In this document: positions 6,009 through 6,884 of the stretch, piece by piece
How positions within the stretch are numbered: the stretch's first letter is position 1
How the letters are laid out: each line of letters starts with the position of its first letter
Assembly: GCA_900766865.1 (NCBI GenBank)
Contig: CAAFXA010000194.1
Location: forward strand, 1-6,884
Length of the DNA stretch: 6,884 nucleotides
Direction: 5' to 3'
From: an uncultured Akkermansia sp.
GTDB taxonomy: Bacteria > Verrucomicrobiota > Verrucomicrobiia > Verrucomicrobiales > Akkermansiaceae
The notes under the pieces: model-generated
What the model saw: only the letters and a program-made list of their open reading frames with translations
Told to the model about the DNA's origin: nothing
Databases searched by the model: none
Translations under genes and position numbers: made by a program

Positions 6009-6884
6009 TCACAACCTCGCCCGGGTTACATACCGGCCATCGGCCAGCTTCTCCACCAGGCGGCAACGCAGCAGGAACACAAGCTTTTTGAGCAAATGCG
6101 AGCGCTTCTGGTGTACCTCCTGCTGCACCGAGCGCAAATGCCGGGGCCGGGCTAACGCCGCCAGAATGCGCAGGTAGACGCGCAGACGCCGACGGGATTG
6201 CGGGGACGTTGCCGGCAGACCAATCAACCGCATGAGAACGGCACGGGACAATGTAGCCAGGCCGCAGAAATCCGGTTGACGCCGAGCCAGGATGGCCAGG
6301 CTGCAATCGTCCTCCGTCACCATACGCACCTCGTTTTCCATGCTTTCCTGCAGACCGCATTCCACCAGGTGCGCCGGAAGATAGGTGCAGAGATCCATCA
6401 ACCAGCCCAACACAGGCGCCGGAGCCTTCTCCGCCTTATCGAAAAGCGAGGCACAACTGCCATCCGACATGAGCGCGAAGCCCTCGATATCTCCCAACTC
6501 TCCCTTGATGAGGCGCATATCTCGCCCGCTCAGTGTGGATGTGGTAAACACCGTGCAGTTGGCATACTCCCCGTTGACCGGAAGCGAGCCCGGCAGCATG
6601 CGACCATACCGGCGGAAGGCTATCAGGCCATCCCCCAGATGCAGCAGGATATAGCGCCCACCCTTCACTGCCGCCACAAGAAGTGTAGAAGCCAGCTCCT
6701 GCATGCTGCAATCCAGCTCCACAGCCAGTGCACCCAGGCGCCTGTGCAGCAGCGCCATCACCTCAGCTCGAACAGAATCGGCATGCGGCGTCTCATACAG
6801 GCGGTCAAATTCCCGGCACAGGTAGCGGCACATGCTCTGAGCCACACATTCCGCACCCTCGTGGGACAGGCGGGCAGAGCCCGC
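6009..6884 (-). CDS. PP2C-like protein phosphatase (PP2C_2 type), 5'-truncated at the window edge
   Basis: This looks like a metal-dependent Ser/Thr protein phosphatase, a cytosolic enzyme removing phosphate from protein side chains. The frame is open to the right edge and gives 291 residues from base 6884 before the TGA at 6009-6011. The GTG at 6845 is internal, because the residues upstream of it, AGSARLSHEGAECV, continue the PP2C motif (DG)AGSA..S..GA. Other motifs follow in order: a LLHLGDGLIAF strand (GD-containing motif), FALMSDGS (the metal-site D-G) and TEDDCSLAIL (the late metal-binding D). The first conserved Asp-Gly falls off the contig. After the catalytic domain comes a basic, helical extension of about 85 residues rich in Arg and Leu, with no family I recognise. 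The gene converges on cmr1 and is probably a separate transcript. PP2C_2 enzymes often pair with vWA and kinase genes, which here would lie to the right. No signal peptide or membrane segment is visible in the part present. Confidence 0.82.
   Translation of the reverse strand, partial: AGSARLSHEGAECVAQSMCRYLCREFDRLYETPHADSVRAEVMALLHRRLGALAVELDCSMQELASTLLVAAVKGGRYILLHLGDGLIAFRRYGRMLPGSLPVNGEYANCTVFTTSTLSGRDMRLIKGELGDIEGFALMSDGSCASLFDKAEKAPAPVLGWLMDLCTYLPAHLVECGLQESMENEVRMVTEDDCSLAILARRQPDFCGLATLSRAVLMRLIGLPATSPQSRRRLRVYLRILAALARPRHLRSVQQEVHQKRSHLLKKLVFLLRCRLVEKLADGRYVTRARL

Noticed and set aside
5802..6155. Several + and - strand small open frames across the spacer and the phosphatase 3' end
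   Set aside because: They overlap the terminator hairpin and the phosphatase gene, have low-complexity translations and no motif. The one starting at TTG 5891 begins inside the hairpin loop region.

Overview
The window is one end of an assembled contig, most likely metagenomic. It carries most of a type III-B (Cmr) CRISPR-Cas effector operon on the + strand. A convergent PP2C-type phosphatase gene lies on the - strand and runs off the right edge. The first 32 bases are not biological: they match the 3' part of the Illumina TruSeq read-2 adapter, so real sequence begins near base 33. The DNA is GC-rich by eye and the gut-type bacterium behind it cannot be named from this window. Near-absence of Shine-Dalgarno motifs and the codon use would fit a Verrucomicrobiota- or Lentisphaerota-like host, but that is a weak inference.

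Layout. 33-1136 is the C-terminal ~367 residues of Cas10/Cmr2, with the Palm2 GGDD cyclase motif and the C-terminal D4 domain; the HD and first Palm domains are missing. It is followed by cmr3 (1150-2475), cmr4 (2503-3297), cmr5 (3321-3704), cmr6 (3716-4885) and cmr1 (4882-5787). Gaps are 11-27 bases, and cmr6/cmr1 overlap by an ATGA. The order 2-3-4-5-6-1 and the tight spacing indicate a single transcript whose promoter lies left of the window. A GC-rich hairpin with a short T-rich tail (5810-5850) probably ends it.

How the genes work together. Cmr4 and Cmr5 form the filaments of the complex along the crRNA. Cmr3 and Cas10 cap the crRNA 5'-tag end, and Cmr6 and Cmr1 cap the 3' end. Cmr4 keeps the aspartate (D26) expected for cutting target RNA at regular intervals. 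Cas10 keeps GGDD, expected to make cyclic oligoadenylate upon target binding. No CARF effector, Cas6, Cas1/Cas2 or CRISPR array is visible here, so signalling output and crRNA supply must be encoded elsewhere.

The 221-base convergent spacer (5788-6008) holds the operon terminator and, 10-20 bases beyond it, a dense cluster of overlapping inverted repeats that could form alternative hairpins. This is the least explained part of the window. To its right, 6009-6884 (-) encodes a PP2C_2-like phosphatase with a basic C-terminal extension. Phosphatases of this type often sit beside vWA and kinase genes in stress or defence loci, so the flank to the right is the place to look for a second system.
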